From an uncultured Methanobrevibacter sp. (GTDB lineage: Archaea; Methanobacteriota; Methanobacteria; Methanobacteriales; Methanobacteriaceae), in assembly GCA_900319985.1 (NCBI GenBank), contig ONQL01000018.1, positions 28,490 to 92,489 on the forward strand: 64,000 bases of DNA. Direction: 5' to 3'. The notes beneath the pieces were generated by a model. It searched no databases. It was not told where the DNA came from and saw only the letters and a program-made list of their open reading frames with translations. Below, piece after piece: positions 17,660-25,916 of this stretch. How positions within the stretch are numbered: position 1 is the stretch's first letter; every line of letters starts with the position of its first letter. Position numbers and translations under genes: made by a program.

Positions 17660-18433
17660 TCATTCATTTGCTGCCTTTTTCATGCTTGAAACGTAATCTT
17701 TCAATGCATCTGCCGCATTTTCCCCATGTTCTTCAATGATTTTTACAATCGCACTTCCAACAATGACTCCATCCGCAATCTTACCAATATCATGAGCCTG
17801 TTTAGGAGTATTGATACCGAAACCGACCGCTAAAGGCAAGTCAGTAACATCCCTAATATCTTCAAGAATTGAATTTAAATCTGTTTTGATTTCGCTGCGC
17901 ATTCCAGTAACTCCCAATGATGAAACAACATAAATGAAACCTGTTGCATCGGCAGCTATCTTTTGAATTCTTTCCTTTGAAGTAGGTGCAATCAATGAGA
18001 TGACATCAACATCATTTTTGCGGGCAATTTCAGAAATTTCATCCTTTTCCTCATAAGGCAGGTCCGGTGAAATAATTCCGTCGACACCCAATTCTCCACA
18101 TTTTTTAAAGAATTTTTCATAACCATAAAAGAAAACGGGATTAATGTAGGTTAAAAATACAAGAGGAACATCAGTTTTTTCACGAACCGCCTTTACAATA
18201 TCAAAAACATCATCAGTAGTTGTATTGTGCTTCAATGCACGAACATTGGCATCCTGAATTACAACACCCTCAGCCATAGGGTCTGAAAATGGAATGCCTA
18301 TCTCTATTAAATCACAACCTGCCTCTTCCATAGCCAATATGTATTCCACTGTTTTTTCGATAGTCGGATCTCCTGCAGTCAAAAAACCAATGAATGCCTT
18401 ACCATTCTCAAATGCATTTGCTATTTTACTCAC
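17660..18433 (-). CDS. trpA: Tryptophan synthase alpha chain
   Basis: A 257-residue TIM barrel that cleaves indole-3-glycerol phosphate to indole. The I-E-I-G-I-P-F-S-D-P motif carries the catalytic Glu. The second catalytic acid appears as Glu (M-A-E-G) rather than Asp, a variant also seen in other prokaryotes. It overlaps trpB by 8 nt and is the last gene of trpEGDCFBA. Confidence 0.96.
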   Translation of the reverse strand: MSKIANAFENGKAFIGFLTAGDPTIEKTVEYILAMEEAGCDLIEIGIPFSDPMAEGVVIQDANVRALKHNTTTDDVFDIVKAVREKTDVPLVFLTYINPVFFYGYEKFFKKCGELGVDGIISPDLPYEEKDEISEIARKNDVDVISLIAPTSKERIQKIAADATGFIYVVSSLGVTGMRSEIKTDLNSILEDIRDVTDLPLAVGFGINTPKQAHDIGKIADGVIVGSAIVKIIEEHGENAADALKDYVSSMKKAANE

Positions 18434-19610
18434 CTAAATCAACTCCCCTATATTCTGCAATTGAACGAACGTCCTTATCTCCCCTTCCAGAAAGACAAAC
18501 CATAATCATATCATTTTCATCCATTTGTGGAGCTATTTTCATTGCATAAGCGACTGCATGTGCACTTTCAATAGCAGGAATAATTCCTTCCATTCTTGAC
18601 AGGTATTCAAATGCATTGACCGCTTCCTCATCAGTAATCGGAACATATTCTGCACGGCCAGTGTCTCTCAAATATGCATGTTCAGGTCCAACACCCGGAT
18701 AATCAAGACCTGCTGAAACTGAATATACCGGTGCGATTTGACCATATTCTCCCTGATTAAACATGGATTTCATTCCGTGAAAGATTCCAATTTTTCCTTT
18801 TGTCAGAGCAGCAGCATTAAATGGAGTATCAATACCCTTTCCACCGGCTTCACATCCAATCAATTTAACATCCTCATCGTCAATGAAATTATAGAATGCC
18901 CCCATCGCATTACTTCCACCACCGACACATGCAATTACAGCATTTGGAAGTCTTCCTTCCTTTTCAATGAACTGTTCTCTGGCTTCAGCACTTATTACAG
19001 CTTGAAAATCCCTAACTATCATTGGAAATGGATGAGGACCCATTGTTGAACCGATTACATAATTAGTATCATGAACACGAGCAATCCAATCTCTAAATGC
19101 ATCATTTACCGCATCCTTTAAAGTTTTGGTTCCTGATTTAACGGAGTGAACCTTTGCACCCAACAATTCCATACGATAAACGTTTAATGCTTGCCTTTTT
19201 GTATCCACTTCACCCATGAACACTTCACATTCCATATCAAGCAAAGCGGCTGCAGTTGCAGTAGCTACACCATGTTGGCCTGCACCGGTTTCTGCAATCA
19301 CTCTTGTTTTGCCCATTTTCTTGGCAAGCAATACCTGACCTAAAACATTATTTATCTTATGAGCACCCGTGTGGTTTAAATCCTCACGTTTCAAATAGAT
19401 TTTTGCCCCTCCAAGGTCTTCGGTCATTCTTTCAGCATAATATAATAATGATGGCCTTCCTGCATATTCCTTTAATAATGTATTGAGTTCCTCTACAAAT
19501 TCAGGATCGTTAATATAATGATTATACTGCTCTTCCAAGTACAGCAATTCATTCATTAATGTTTCAGATATGTATTGACCACCATATTCGCCATATCTTC
19601 CATTATTCAA
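18426..19610 (-). CDS. trpB: Tryptophan synthase beta chain
   Basis: A 394-residue PLP enzyme that joins indole and serine. The PLP lysine lies in H-K-I-N-N-V-L-G-Q (near residue 84), the phosphate loop in G-G-G-S-N-A-M-G, and the C-terminal S-G-R-G-D-K-D is present. Length fits the TrpB1 type that pairs with TrpA. It overlaps trpF by 4 nt. Confidence 0.97.
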   Translation of the reverse strand: MNNGRYGEYGGQYISETLMNELLYLEEQYNHYINDPEFVEELNTLLKEYAGRPSLLYYAERMTEDLGGAKIYLKREDLNHTGAHKINNVLGQVLLAKKMGKTRVIAETGAGQHGVATATAAALLDMECEVFMGEVDTKRQALNVYRMELLGAKVHSVKSGTKTLKDAVNDAFRDWIARVHDTNYVIGSTMGPHPFPMIVRDFQAVISAEAREQFIEKEGRLPNAVIACVGGGSNAMGAFYNFIDDEDVKLIGCEAGGKGIDTPFNAAALTKGKIGIFHGMKSMFNQGEYGQIAPVYSVSAGLDYPGVGPEHAYLRDTGRAEYVPITDEEAVNAFEYLSRMEGIIPAIESAHAVAYAMKIAPQMDENDMIMVCLSGRGDKDVRSIAEYRGVDLGE

Positions 19611-20206
19611 CGTATAACCTCCATAATTTCTTTAATTTTATTTTCATCTTTAAATCCATCAGTTTCAAGACTTGAACTTAAATCAACAGCAAAAGGATTG
19701 AACTCTTCAATAGCAGAATTTACATTTGAGATATTAATCCCCCCAGCTAAAAAGAAGTCTTTGGTCAAATCTGTTCTAATCAAACTCCAATCAAAAGTTT
19801 TTCCACTGCCTTTTCCACTGTCAAGCAGCAAATAATCAGAAAGTGAATCTTCATATTCCAATAAATCCGTTTCATCAGACATTTCAATTGCATTAATTAT
19901 TTTCAGTTCATAATTAGTATTTTCTTTTAAATTCCTAATATAATCTTCACTTTCCAAACCATGAAGTTGAGCAATTTCAATAACTCCCATGTCGAATAAT
20001 TCAACAATCTCATCAATGTCCGCATCAACGAAAACCCCTACAGACACTATATTTGAGGCCAAATTATTCTTCATTTCAAAAGCCAAATCATGTGAAACCT
20101 TTCTTTTTGAATCTGCGAATACAAAACCAATATAATCAGGTTTGTATTTATTGACAATCTCAATATCCTCCAATCTTTTAAGTCCGCAGATTTTAATTTT
20201 AACCAT
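19607..20206 (-). CDS. trpF: Phosphoribosylanthranilate isomerase
   Basis: A 199-residue single TIM barrel, short but within range. The N-terminal K-I-C-G-L-K-R holds the catalytic Cys, and D-S-G-K-G-S-G-K-T and F-L-A-G-G-I build the phosphate site. It catalyses the Amadori rearrangement of PRA to CdRP. It overlaps trpC by 8 nt. Confidence 0.94.
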   Translation of the reverse strand: MVKIKICGLKRLEDIEIVNKYKPDYIGFVFADSKRKVSHDLAFEMKNNLASNIVSVGVFVDADIDEIVELFDMGVIEIAQLHGLESEDYIRNLKENTNYELKIINAIEMSDETDLLEYEDSLSDYLLLDSGKGSGKTFDWSLIRTDLTKDFFLAGGINISNVNSAIEEFNPFAVDLSSSLETDGFKDENKIKEIMEVIR

Positions 20207-20975
20207 TCTTTAACTCCGCAATCAATGAAGTTTTATCATCACTTTTCATTAAAGTTTCGCCAATTAAAACTGCATCAACATTATTTTCTTTTAATTTAGT
20301 GACATCTTCCTTTGTTTTAATGCCACTTTCAGAAATAAATAGTATATTGTCACTGACACATCTACGTAAACTTATACTATTATCAATATCTACAGTGAAA
20401 TCCTGCAGATTTCTATTATTGACACCAATTATTTCAGCACCGACATTCATGGCTGTCCTTATCTCATCACCGTCGTGAGTTTCAACAATTGCAGAAAGAC
20501 CCAAATCATGAGCCAAATCCAAATATTTTTTTAACTGAACAATATCCAATATTGATACGATTAAAAGTACTGCAGAAGCTCCAAGTAATTTAGCTTCCCA
20601 AATCATATACTCATCAATGACAAAGTCTTTTCTCAAAACTGGGATCGAAACATTTTCAGAAATTTCCTTTAAAAAATCATTAGACCCCTGGAAAAAGTAA
20701 GGTTCAGTCAAAACGGAAATTGCTGAAGCACCAGCATCTTCATATTCCTTAGCAATAGCCAGATAATCAAAATCCTCGGCAATTACTCCTTTGGAAGGAG
20801 AAGCCTTTTTGACCTCAGCAATAATTGCAATCTGAGGATCATCCAGCGCATCTTTAAACGGAAATTCATCATTAATTTCTAATTTTGACACTTCTTCCTT
20901 AATCTCTTCAAGAGATTTGTTTTTTTTAGCTTCAATCAGTCTTTCTTCAGTTTTAGCAACAATCTTATCCAACAT
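20199..20975 (-). CDS. trpC: Indole-3-glycerol phosphate synthase
   Basis: A 258-residue TIM barrel. I-I-A-E-V-K-K-A-S-P-S-K-G is the family signature with the catalytic Lys; later E-S-G-I-K and L-I-G-E-T-L-M are also typical. An in-frame ATG at 20984 overlaps the trpD stop (ATGA), but GATGATT before the ATG at 20975 looks like the ribosome-binding site, a pattern repeated at truD and the YchF-like gene. I prefer 20975. Confidence 0.95.
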   Translation of the reverse strand: MLDKIVAKTEERLIEAKKNKSLEEIKEEVSKLEINDEFPFKDALDDPQIAIIAEVKKASPSKGVIAEDFDYLAIAKEYEDAGASAISVLTEPYFFQGSNDFLKEISENVSIPVLRKDFVIDEYMIWEAKLLGASAVLLIVSILDIVQLKKYLDLAHDLGLSAIVETHDGDEIRTAMNVGAEIIGVNNRNLQDFTVDIDNSISLRRCVSDNILFISESGIKTKEDVTKLKENNVDAVLIGETLMKSDDKTSLIAELKNG

Positions 20976-20980
20976 AATAA

Positions 20981-21988
20981 TCATCTATTTGTAACTTCAA
21001 CAAATCTTTCAAGCTGTTCCATAGCCTTTCCAGAATCAATAATTTCTTCTGCCAGTCTGACACCTTCTCTTAATGTGTCTACTTTTCCGGCAACATAAAA
21101 TCCTGCAGCAGAATTCAAAACAACTGCATTTCTTCTTGGTCCTTTTTCACCATTTAAAATATCCAAAGTGATTTGAGCATTTTCGCTTGCATCTCCTCCA
21201 ACAAGGTCTTCTTTAGACACAAGCTCCATGTCAAAGTACTCAGGAGTTATCTCATATGTCATTGTTTTACCGTCCTTAAGTTCAGAAACGCAGGTTTTAT
21301 CGCTTGCAGAAATTTCATCCATTCCATCCAAACCATACACAGTCATTGCAGATTTAACACCCAGGTTTTTCAATACTTCCGAAAGAGGTTCCACCAATTG
21401 CTTTTCATATACTCCCAGAACCTGCATGGTAGCTCCGGCAGGATTTGTCAGAGGACCCAAAATATTAAATATTGTTCTTATAGACAATTCTTTTCTAACA
21501 TTTGCAACATACTTCATTGCCAAATGATAATTCTGAGCGAATAAAAAGCATAGATTAATCTCCTTTAAACATTGCAAACTTTTTTCAGGTTCAATGTAAA
21601 TATTAACACCCAACGCCTCCAATACATCTGCTGCTCCACATTTACTGGAAGCGGCCCTATTTCCGTGCTTTGCCACAGGAATGCCCGCAGCGGAAATTAC
21701 AATGGAAGATGTTGTTGATATGTTAAATGTATTTGAACCGTCACCGCCTGTACCAACAATTTCCAGCACTTCCTCATCATTCAGCAATCTTACACAATGA
21801 GCCCTCATTGCTTCAGCAGAAGCAGTAATCTCATCAATTGTTTCACCTTTCATTGACATTGCAGTTAAATAGGCACTCATCTGAACTTCACTTGCTTCAC
21901 CGCTCATGATTTCATCCATAGTATCATAAGCTTCCTGATAGGTTAAGTCTTCATGCTTATAAACTTTCAATATTGCCTCTTTAATCAT
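20981..21988 (-). CDS. trpD: Anthranilate phosphoribosyltransferase
   Basis: A 335-residue enzyme that joins anthranilate to PRPP. G-T-G-G-D-G-S-N-T-F-N-I-S-T binds PRPP, and K-H-G-N-R-A-A-S-S-K-C-G-A-A-D is the second signature. It stands alone, not fused to TrpG. It abuts trpG directly. Confidence 0.97.
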   Translation of the reverse strand: MIKEAILKVYKHEDLTYQEAYDTMDEIMSGEASEVQMSAYLTAMSMKGETIDEITASAEAMRAHCVRLLNDEEVLEIVGTGGDGSNTFNISTTSSIVISAAGIPVAKHGNRAASSKCGAADVLEALGVNIYIEPEKSLQCLKEINLCFLFAQNYHLAMKYVANVRKELSIRTIFNILGPLTNPAGATMQVLGVYEKQLVEPLSEVLKNLGVKSAMTVYGLDGMDEISASDKTCVSELKDGKTMTYEITPEYFDMELVSKEDLVGGDASENAQITLDILNGEKGPRRNAVVLNSAAGFYVAGKVDTLREGVRLAEEIIDSGKAMEQLERFVEVTNR

Positions 21989-22567
21989 TTAAACCATCCC
22001 TATTTTTTCCATAAAATTTTTAATAATAATCAAACCGTCCGGAGTCAATATTGACTCAGGATGGAATTGCAAACCATAAACATCAAATTCATTATGTTTA
22101 ACAGCCATTATTTCACCGTCGTCATCCGCCTTTGAGATTACATTTAATGAATCCGGAAGGGAATCCTCAAGCAAACTTAGTGAGTGATATCTTCCGACAG
22201 TGATTTTTGATTCCAGATTCTTAAAGATTTCATCATCATCAGTTGATATTTCAGAAGATTTGCCGTGCATCAACCTTTTAGCGTAAGAAATCTTGCCGCC
22301 AAATGCAGTGCAAATAGCCTGATGACCTAAACAAACTCCCAAAATTGGAATTTTATCATAAAATTCATTTACCAAATCAATGCAAATTCCGGCATCTTCA
22401 GGTTTTCCAGGCCCAGGAGATAAAATTATCGCTTCCGGATTTAGATTATTGATTTCATCAAGTGTGATTTTATCATTTCTATAAACCAGAATATCTGAAT
22501 TTACTTCACCAATCAATTGGAACAGGTTATATGAAAAACTGTCATAATTATCTATCAATAGAATCAT
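21989..22567 (-). CDS. trpG: Anthranilate synthase glutaminase component
   Basis: A 192-residue class I glutamine amidotransferase. The catalytic Cys is in G-V-C-L-G-H-Q-A-I, and His/Glu are in Q-F-H-P-E-S. It supplies ammonia to TrpE. It overlaps trpE by 4 nt, so translation is coupled. Confidence 0.96.
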   Translation of the reverse strand: MILLIDNYDSFSYNLFQLIGEVNSDILVYRNDKITLDEINNLNPEAIILSPGPGKPEDAGICIDLVNEFYDKIPILGVCLGHQAICTAFGGKISYAKRLMHGKSSEISTDDDEIFKNLESKITVGRYHSLSLLEDSLPDSLNVISKADDDGEIMAVKHNEFDVYGLQFHPESILTPDGLIIIKNFMEKIGMV

Positions 22568-24060
22568 TCTAAACCTCCATCAGCAATTTTTAGAGCATTG
22601 ATTACCGCAGCGGCCTTATTCAAACATTCGTCAAATTCAGTATCGGGAACACTGTCTGCAACGATGCCTGCACCTGAACGAATAAATACCTTATTGTTAC
22701 GTGCAAAAGCAATTCTTATTGAGATACAAGTGTCAATATTGCCGCTCAAATCGACATACCCGATTGCGCCGCCATAAATTCCACGTTTATTGTCTTCAAG
22801 TTCATTGATTATTTCACATGCCCTTATCTTAGGCGCACCGGACAATGTTCCTGCAGGCAATATTGAATCTATTGCTACCAGAGAGTCCAAATCAGGTCTT
22901 AATCTTCCGGTTACAGTAGATCCGATATGCATAACATGGGAAAATCTTTCAATTGACAGGTACTTATCGACATTGACGGAACCTATTTCGGCAATTCTTC
23001 CAATATCATTACGTCCCAAATCCACAAGCATATTATGTTCAGCCAATTCTTTTTCATCCGCCAATAACTCACGCTCAAGTTTCAAATCCTCTTCAACAGT
23101 TTTGCCTCGAGGTCTTGTTCCGGCAAGAGGGAAAGTGTACAATTTCCCATCATTTAACTTTACCAGAGTTTCGGGAGATGCCCCCGCTATTTCAATGTCA
23201 TTGCTTGAAAAATAAAACATGTATGGAGACGGATTGGTAGTTCTCAAAACTCTATATGTATCAAATAAACTTCCGGAAATTTCGGCTTCGATTCTATTTG
23301 ACAAAACCACCTGAAAGATATCTCCTTCCCTAATGTAATTTTTAGCTTTATCCACCATGTTACAATATTTTTCACGTGAAAATGCAGCTTTAAATTCGGA
23401 TTTTAATTCTAAAGGTTCGATTTTGGCCTTTTTACCGTTTTTAATCAAATCAGCTATTTCTTTTAATTCTTCGCATGCTTTTTTGTAATTGTTCTCCAAA
23501 TCATCGGTTTTGATATTTGAAATTATGATAATTTTTTGTTTGAAGTTATCGAAGGCTATGACCTTATCGAACAACATCAAATCAATATCCTTGAACTTGT
23601 CCTGATTTTCGGCATCCAGATTAAGTGAAGGTTCACAGTATTTGATATAATCATAAGCAAAATATCCTACAAAACCTCCGGTGAATGGAGGCAAATAATC
23701 GATTTTTGGAGATTTATTTTTTAAAACCAATTCCCTGATTACATCACTGGGATTGTCGGTTTCTATTGTGATTACATCATCATTGAACTCCTTAAAGTCA
23801 GAGTCACCTTTAATCTGAACAACACCATTTTGACATGTGAATTCCAAAAGAGGATCATAACCTAAAAAACTGTATCTTCCCCATTTTTCTGAATCCTCTA
23901 TACTTTCAAGCATATAACAATGATTGCTGATTGCTTTTAGAATTCTTAATACTTCAATGGGAGTTGCAATATCTGAAAACAATTCATAGGATATTGGAAT
24001 ACGTTTATACTCCTCATCTTTTGCTATTTCTTTTACTTCTTCAATACTTGGGGAAAACAT
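22564..24060 (-). CDS. trpE: Anthranilate synthase component I
   Basis: A 498-residue chorismate-using subunit. The C-terminal catalytic region shows P-A-G-T-L-S-G-A-P-K-I-R-A and R-S-G-A-G-I-V-A-D-S. The N-terminal part holds an L-E-S-I-E-D-S motif near residue 52, the usual tryptophan feedback site. First gene of trpEGDCFBA; the promoter carries TGTACA boxes. Confidence 0.97.
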   Translation of the reverse strand: MFSPSIEEVKEIAKDEEYKRIPISYELFSDIATPIEVLRILKAISNHCYMLESIEDSEKWGRYSFLGYDPLLEFTCQNGVVQIKGDSDFKEFNDDVITIETDNPSDVIRELVLKNKSPKIDYLPPFTGGFVGYFAYDYIKYCEPSLNLDAENQDKFKDIDLMLFDKVIAFDNFKQKIIIISNIKTDDLENNYKKACEELKEIADLIKNGKKAKIEPLELKSEFKAAFSREKYCNMVDKAKNYIREGDIFQVVLSNRIEAEISGSLFDTYRVLRTTNPSPYMFYFSSNDIEIAGASPETLVKLNDGKLYTFPLAGTRPRGKTVEEDLKLERELLADEKELAEHNMLVDLGRNDIGRIAEIGSVNVDKYLSIERFSHVMHIGSTVTGRLRPDLDSLVAIDSILPAGTLSGAPKIRACEIINELEDNKRGIYGGAIGYVDLSGNIDTCISIRIAFARNNKVFIRSGAGIVADSVPDTEFDECLNKAAAVINALKIADGGLE

Positions 24061-24087
24061 TTTATCACTAATATAAAGTTAGAATAA

Positions 24088-24123
24088 TGTACTATTTAAA
24101 ACCTTGTTGTAACTTTTTGTACA
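24088..24123 (-). promoter_or_regulatory. trp promoter with TRP boxes (TrpY-type operator)
   Basis: On the minus strand a TATA box TTTAAATA (24093-24100) lies 33-40 nt before the trpE ATG. A perfect palindromic TGTACA (24118-24123) lies 18 nt upstream of it, and an AGTACA (24088-24093) sits just downstream. TGTACA is the TRP box bound by the repressor TrpY in Methanothermobacter. Binding here would block TBP or polymerase. No trpY gene is in the window. Confidence 0.7.
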
Positions 24124-24145
24124 TTTGAAAATGTTGGAAAAAAAA

Positions 24146-24544
24146 TTATAATTTATCCTGTTCCCTGCTGAAGTCAATTACAATTTTTTTTATTTCCCTG
24201 CTTTCCAGATAAGGCAATTTTTCAGAAAGTTCCCTTTCCAAATCCATATTCAGCTGCAATCTTTTTTGGGAATATTCCTCGCCTTCAAATTCACTGCGAT
24301 ACTGCTTATTCAAATTAGAATATTTGGTAATCAATGGCTGAAGAACAGTTCCAATATCCTCATCAAGCCTGTCATTAATAATTTTTCTTTTTCTAATTTC
24401 AGTTACAAAACCAACAACAGTTATGAAAAATCCCAAAACAGTAACAGTCAGTGCAGGAACGAAAATCTTATCATTGCCATAAAATGCAACAGACAATGCA
24501 ATTCCGATGAAAATCAGACCAACACCAATTTTTCTTAAATCCAT
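24146..24544 (-). CDS. Small two-helix membrane protein, unknown function
   Basis: A 132-residue protein. Two membrane helices (about residues 5-22 and 28-48) joined by a short G-N-D-K turn are followed by a charged cytoplasmic helical region, probably coiled-coil (E-I-R-K-R-K-I-I-N-D onward, rich in Glu, Arg, Leu). No family is recognised. It is upstream of trpE on the same strand but separated by the trp promoter, so it is not part of that operon. Confidence 0.65.
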   Translation of the reverse strand: MDLRKIGVGLIFIGIALSVAFYGNDKIFVPALTVTVLGFFITVVGFVTEIRKRKIINDRLDEDIGTVLQPLITKYSNLNKQYRSEFEGEEYSQKRLQLNMDLERELSEKLPYLESREIKKIVIDFSREQDKL

Positions 24545-24579
24545 GTTAACACCTTTTATAAATTATTCTTATTCTTTAG

Positions 24580-25350
24580 TTATTTAAAATTATTCAAATT
24601 GGAAAAGATAAATTTCAAAAGTAAAATAAAAGAGATTATGGCAAGAATGGACATCCCTGCAACAACCAAATCATTTTTAAATAAAATTTGAGAAGAATCA
24701 AGATGATACAAACTCTCACCAATTGCATTATTTAAAAAATGAGCAAAAATCGGAACTAAAATATTTTCACTTTTCAAATATAATATGGCCATGCAGATTG
24801 CAAAGACAAATGCCGAAATTATACTACCGAAGCTGTGAAGTGATGCAAACAGCAGGGACGAAATTAAAACTGCAAATATTGTTGGAACAATCAACCTTAA
24901 CTTATTTAAGAAAACCCCTCTGAAAATCAATTCCTCAACAATTGGAGAGATTAAAACCACAGATAAAAGTCCCATTATCCCCAAAATTTCACTGTTCAGA
25001 GTCATTGAAGAGAAAAATAAACCTAAATAGTTGTTGTCAAGATTGACAATCCGAACAAGATAGTTTGAAAGGTACAGCATCCCATAAGAAAAAAATACGT
25101 TTAAAAGCACGATTAAAAGAATGCTTTTAAATGAAAACTGGGAAAAAATTTCAAGAAGGTCCTGTTTAAACTCAAAAAAGGAATTTCTAAATTTAAATAT
25201 GAAATAAACAATAATAACCAAATAAACATAATTAAAATTAAATGAAAGGTTTAAAAATTTCAAGCCACCCATTGATATGAATAAAAGAATAAACAACAGC
25301 AATAGCTCCACTAAAGAAATATCTTTAATTTTTTCATTAAGCAACGACAT
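24580..25350 (-). CDS. CPBP-family intramembrane metalloprotease
   Basis: About 256 residues with around eight membrane helices. The catalytic motifs of the CAAX protease / bacteriocin-processing family are present: P-I-V-E-E-L-I-F-R-G, then F-A-S-L-H-S, and a later F-A-H-F-L-N-N-A. The frame extends to an ATG at 25386, but that ATG falls inside the TATA-like region TTTAAATTTATATA; M-S-L-L-N-E-K at 25350 is the likelier start. Substrate unknown. Confidence 0.85.
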   Translation of the reverse strand: MSLLNEKIKDISLVELLLLFILLFISMGGLKFLNLSFNFNYVYLVIIVYFIFKFRNSFFEFKQDLLEIFSQFSFKSILLIVLLNVFFSYGMLYLSNYLVRIVNLDNNYLGLFFSSMTLNSEILGIMGLLSVVLISPIVEELIFRGVFLNKLRLIVPTIFAVLISSLLFASLHSFGSIISAFVFAICMAILYLKSENILVPIFAHFLNNAIGESLYHLDSSQILFKNDLVVAGMSILAIISFILLLKFIFSNLNNFK

Positions 25351-25427
25351 ATTATCAAAAAAAAATAAAAAATGGATTAAATCCATTATATATAAATTTA
25401 AATATTTATAATGCTGATTATTAAATA

Positions 25428-25549
25428 CTTATTTAATATTAGTATAAAATTTATACGCATAGCTACTGTCTAGGACCTGTTTTGTCCCTATAAACACCAA
25501 CATTCATCCCTCTAAAGTAATTACTGCTATTATTTTAATATTAAATAAG
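25428..25549. repeat. 14-bp perfect inverted repeat flanking a 94-bp non-coding segment
   Basis: CTTATTTAATATTA (25428-25441) and its reverse complement (25536-25549). The similarity extends outward to about 20 bp with two mismatches. The enclosed segment has a small TAGGAC/GTCC(C)TA hairpin and is richer in G+C than its surroundings. It lies between the XRE regulator gene and the CPBP protease promoter, so it could be a regulator site pair or a small RNA unit. Confidence 0.4.
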
Positions 25550-25576
25550 CATTTGAAAAATTATATTATTCAAATA

Positions 25577-25777
25577 TTAATCATCATCAAAGACAAAAAC
25601 GTCTTCTATATGTTTTTTTCCCAACTTCTTAGTAATATTATAGGCTAATAATAAGGAAGGGTTATAGCGAGCATTTTCTAAAGCATTTACTGTCTGACGA
25701 GTAACTCCAACAGAATCAGCAAGTTCTTGCTGAGTAATTCCCAATTTTTGGCGAAACTGTCTTATTTTAGTTTCCAA
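25577..25777 (-). CDS. Small XRE-family helix-turn-helix regulator
   Basis: A 66-residue single HTH domain. Q-Q-E-L-A-D-S-V-G-V-T-R-Q-T-V-N-A-L-E-N is the DNA-reading part, and the C-terminal D-V-F-V-F-D-D-D is typical of short archaeal/Firmicutes XRE proteins. It is divergent from purB. Two direct repeats overlap its promoter, suggesting autoregulation. It may control the CPBP protease gene downstream. Confidence 0.9.
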   Translation of the reverse strand: METKIRQFRQKLGITQQELADSVGVTRQTVNALENARYNPSLLLAYNITKKLGKKHIEDVFVFDDD

Positions 25778-25793
25778 ATAATCACCTATTTAT

Positions 25794-25844
25794 ATTGATA
25801 TATAAATGGTAATATTATTTCTTTTATTAATTGATATATAAATG
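25794..25844. repeat. Two 15-bp direct repeats in the XRE/purB divergent promoter
   Basis: ATTGATATATAAATG at 25794-25808 and again at 25830-25844, 36 bp apart (about 3.4 helical turns). Read on the minus strand each contains a TATA-like CATTTATATATC; the first lies 17-31 nt before the XRE start. They are probable operator sites of the adjacent regulator, or duplicated core promoters. Confidence 0.5.
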
Positions 25845-25916
25845 TGTTGTATCAAACCAAAATATAAAAGCATCAATGAACAAATTATATAACATAATTT
25901 TATGAGATGATAAAAA

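Noticed and set aside
18240..18330. TrpA with Glu in place of the catalytic Asp
   Set aside because: The M-A-E-G variant is found in other prokaryotic TrpA proteins, so it is not evidence of an inactive enzyme.
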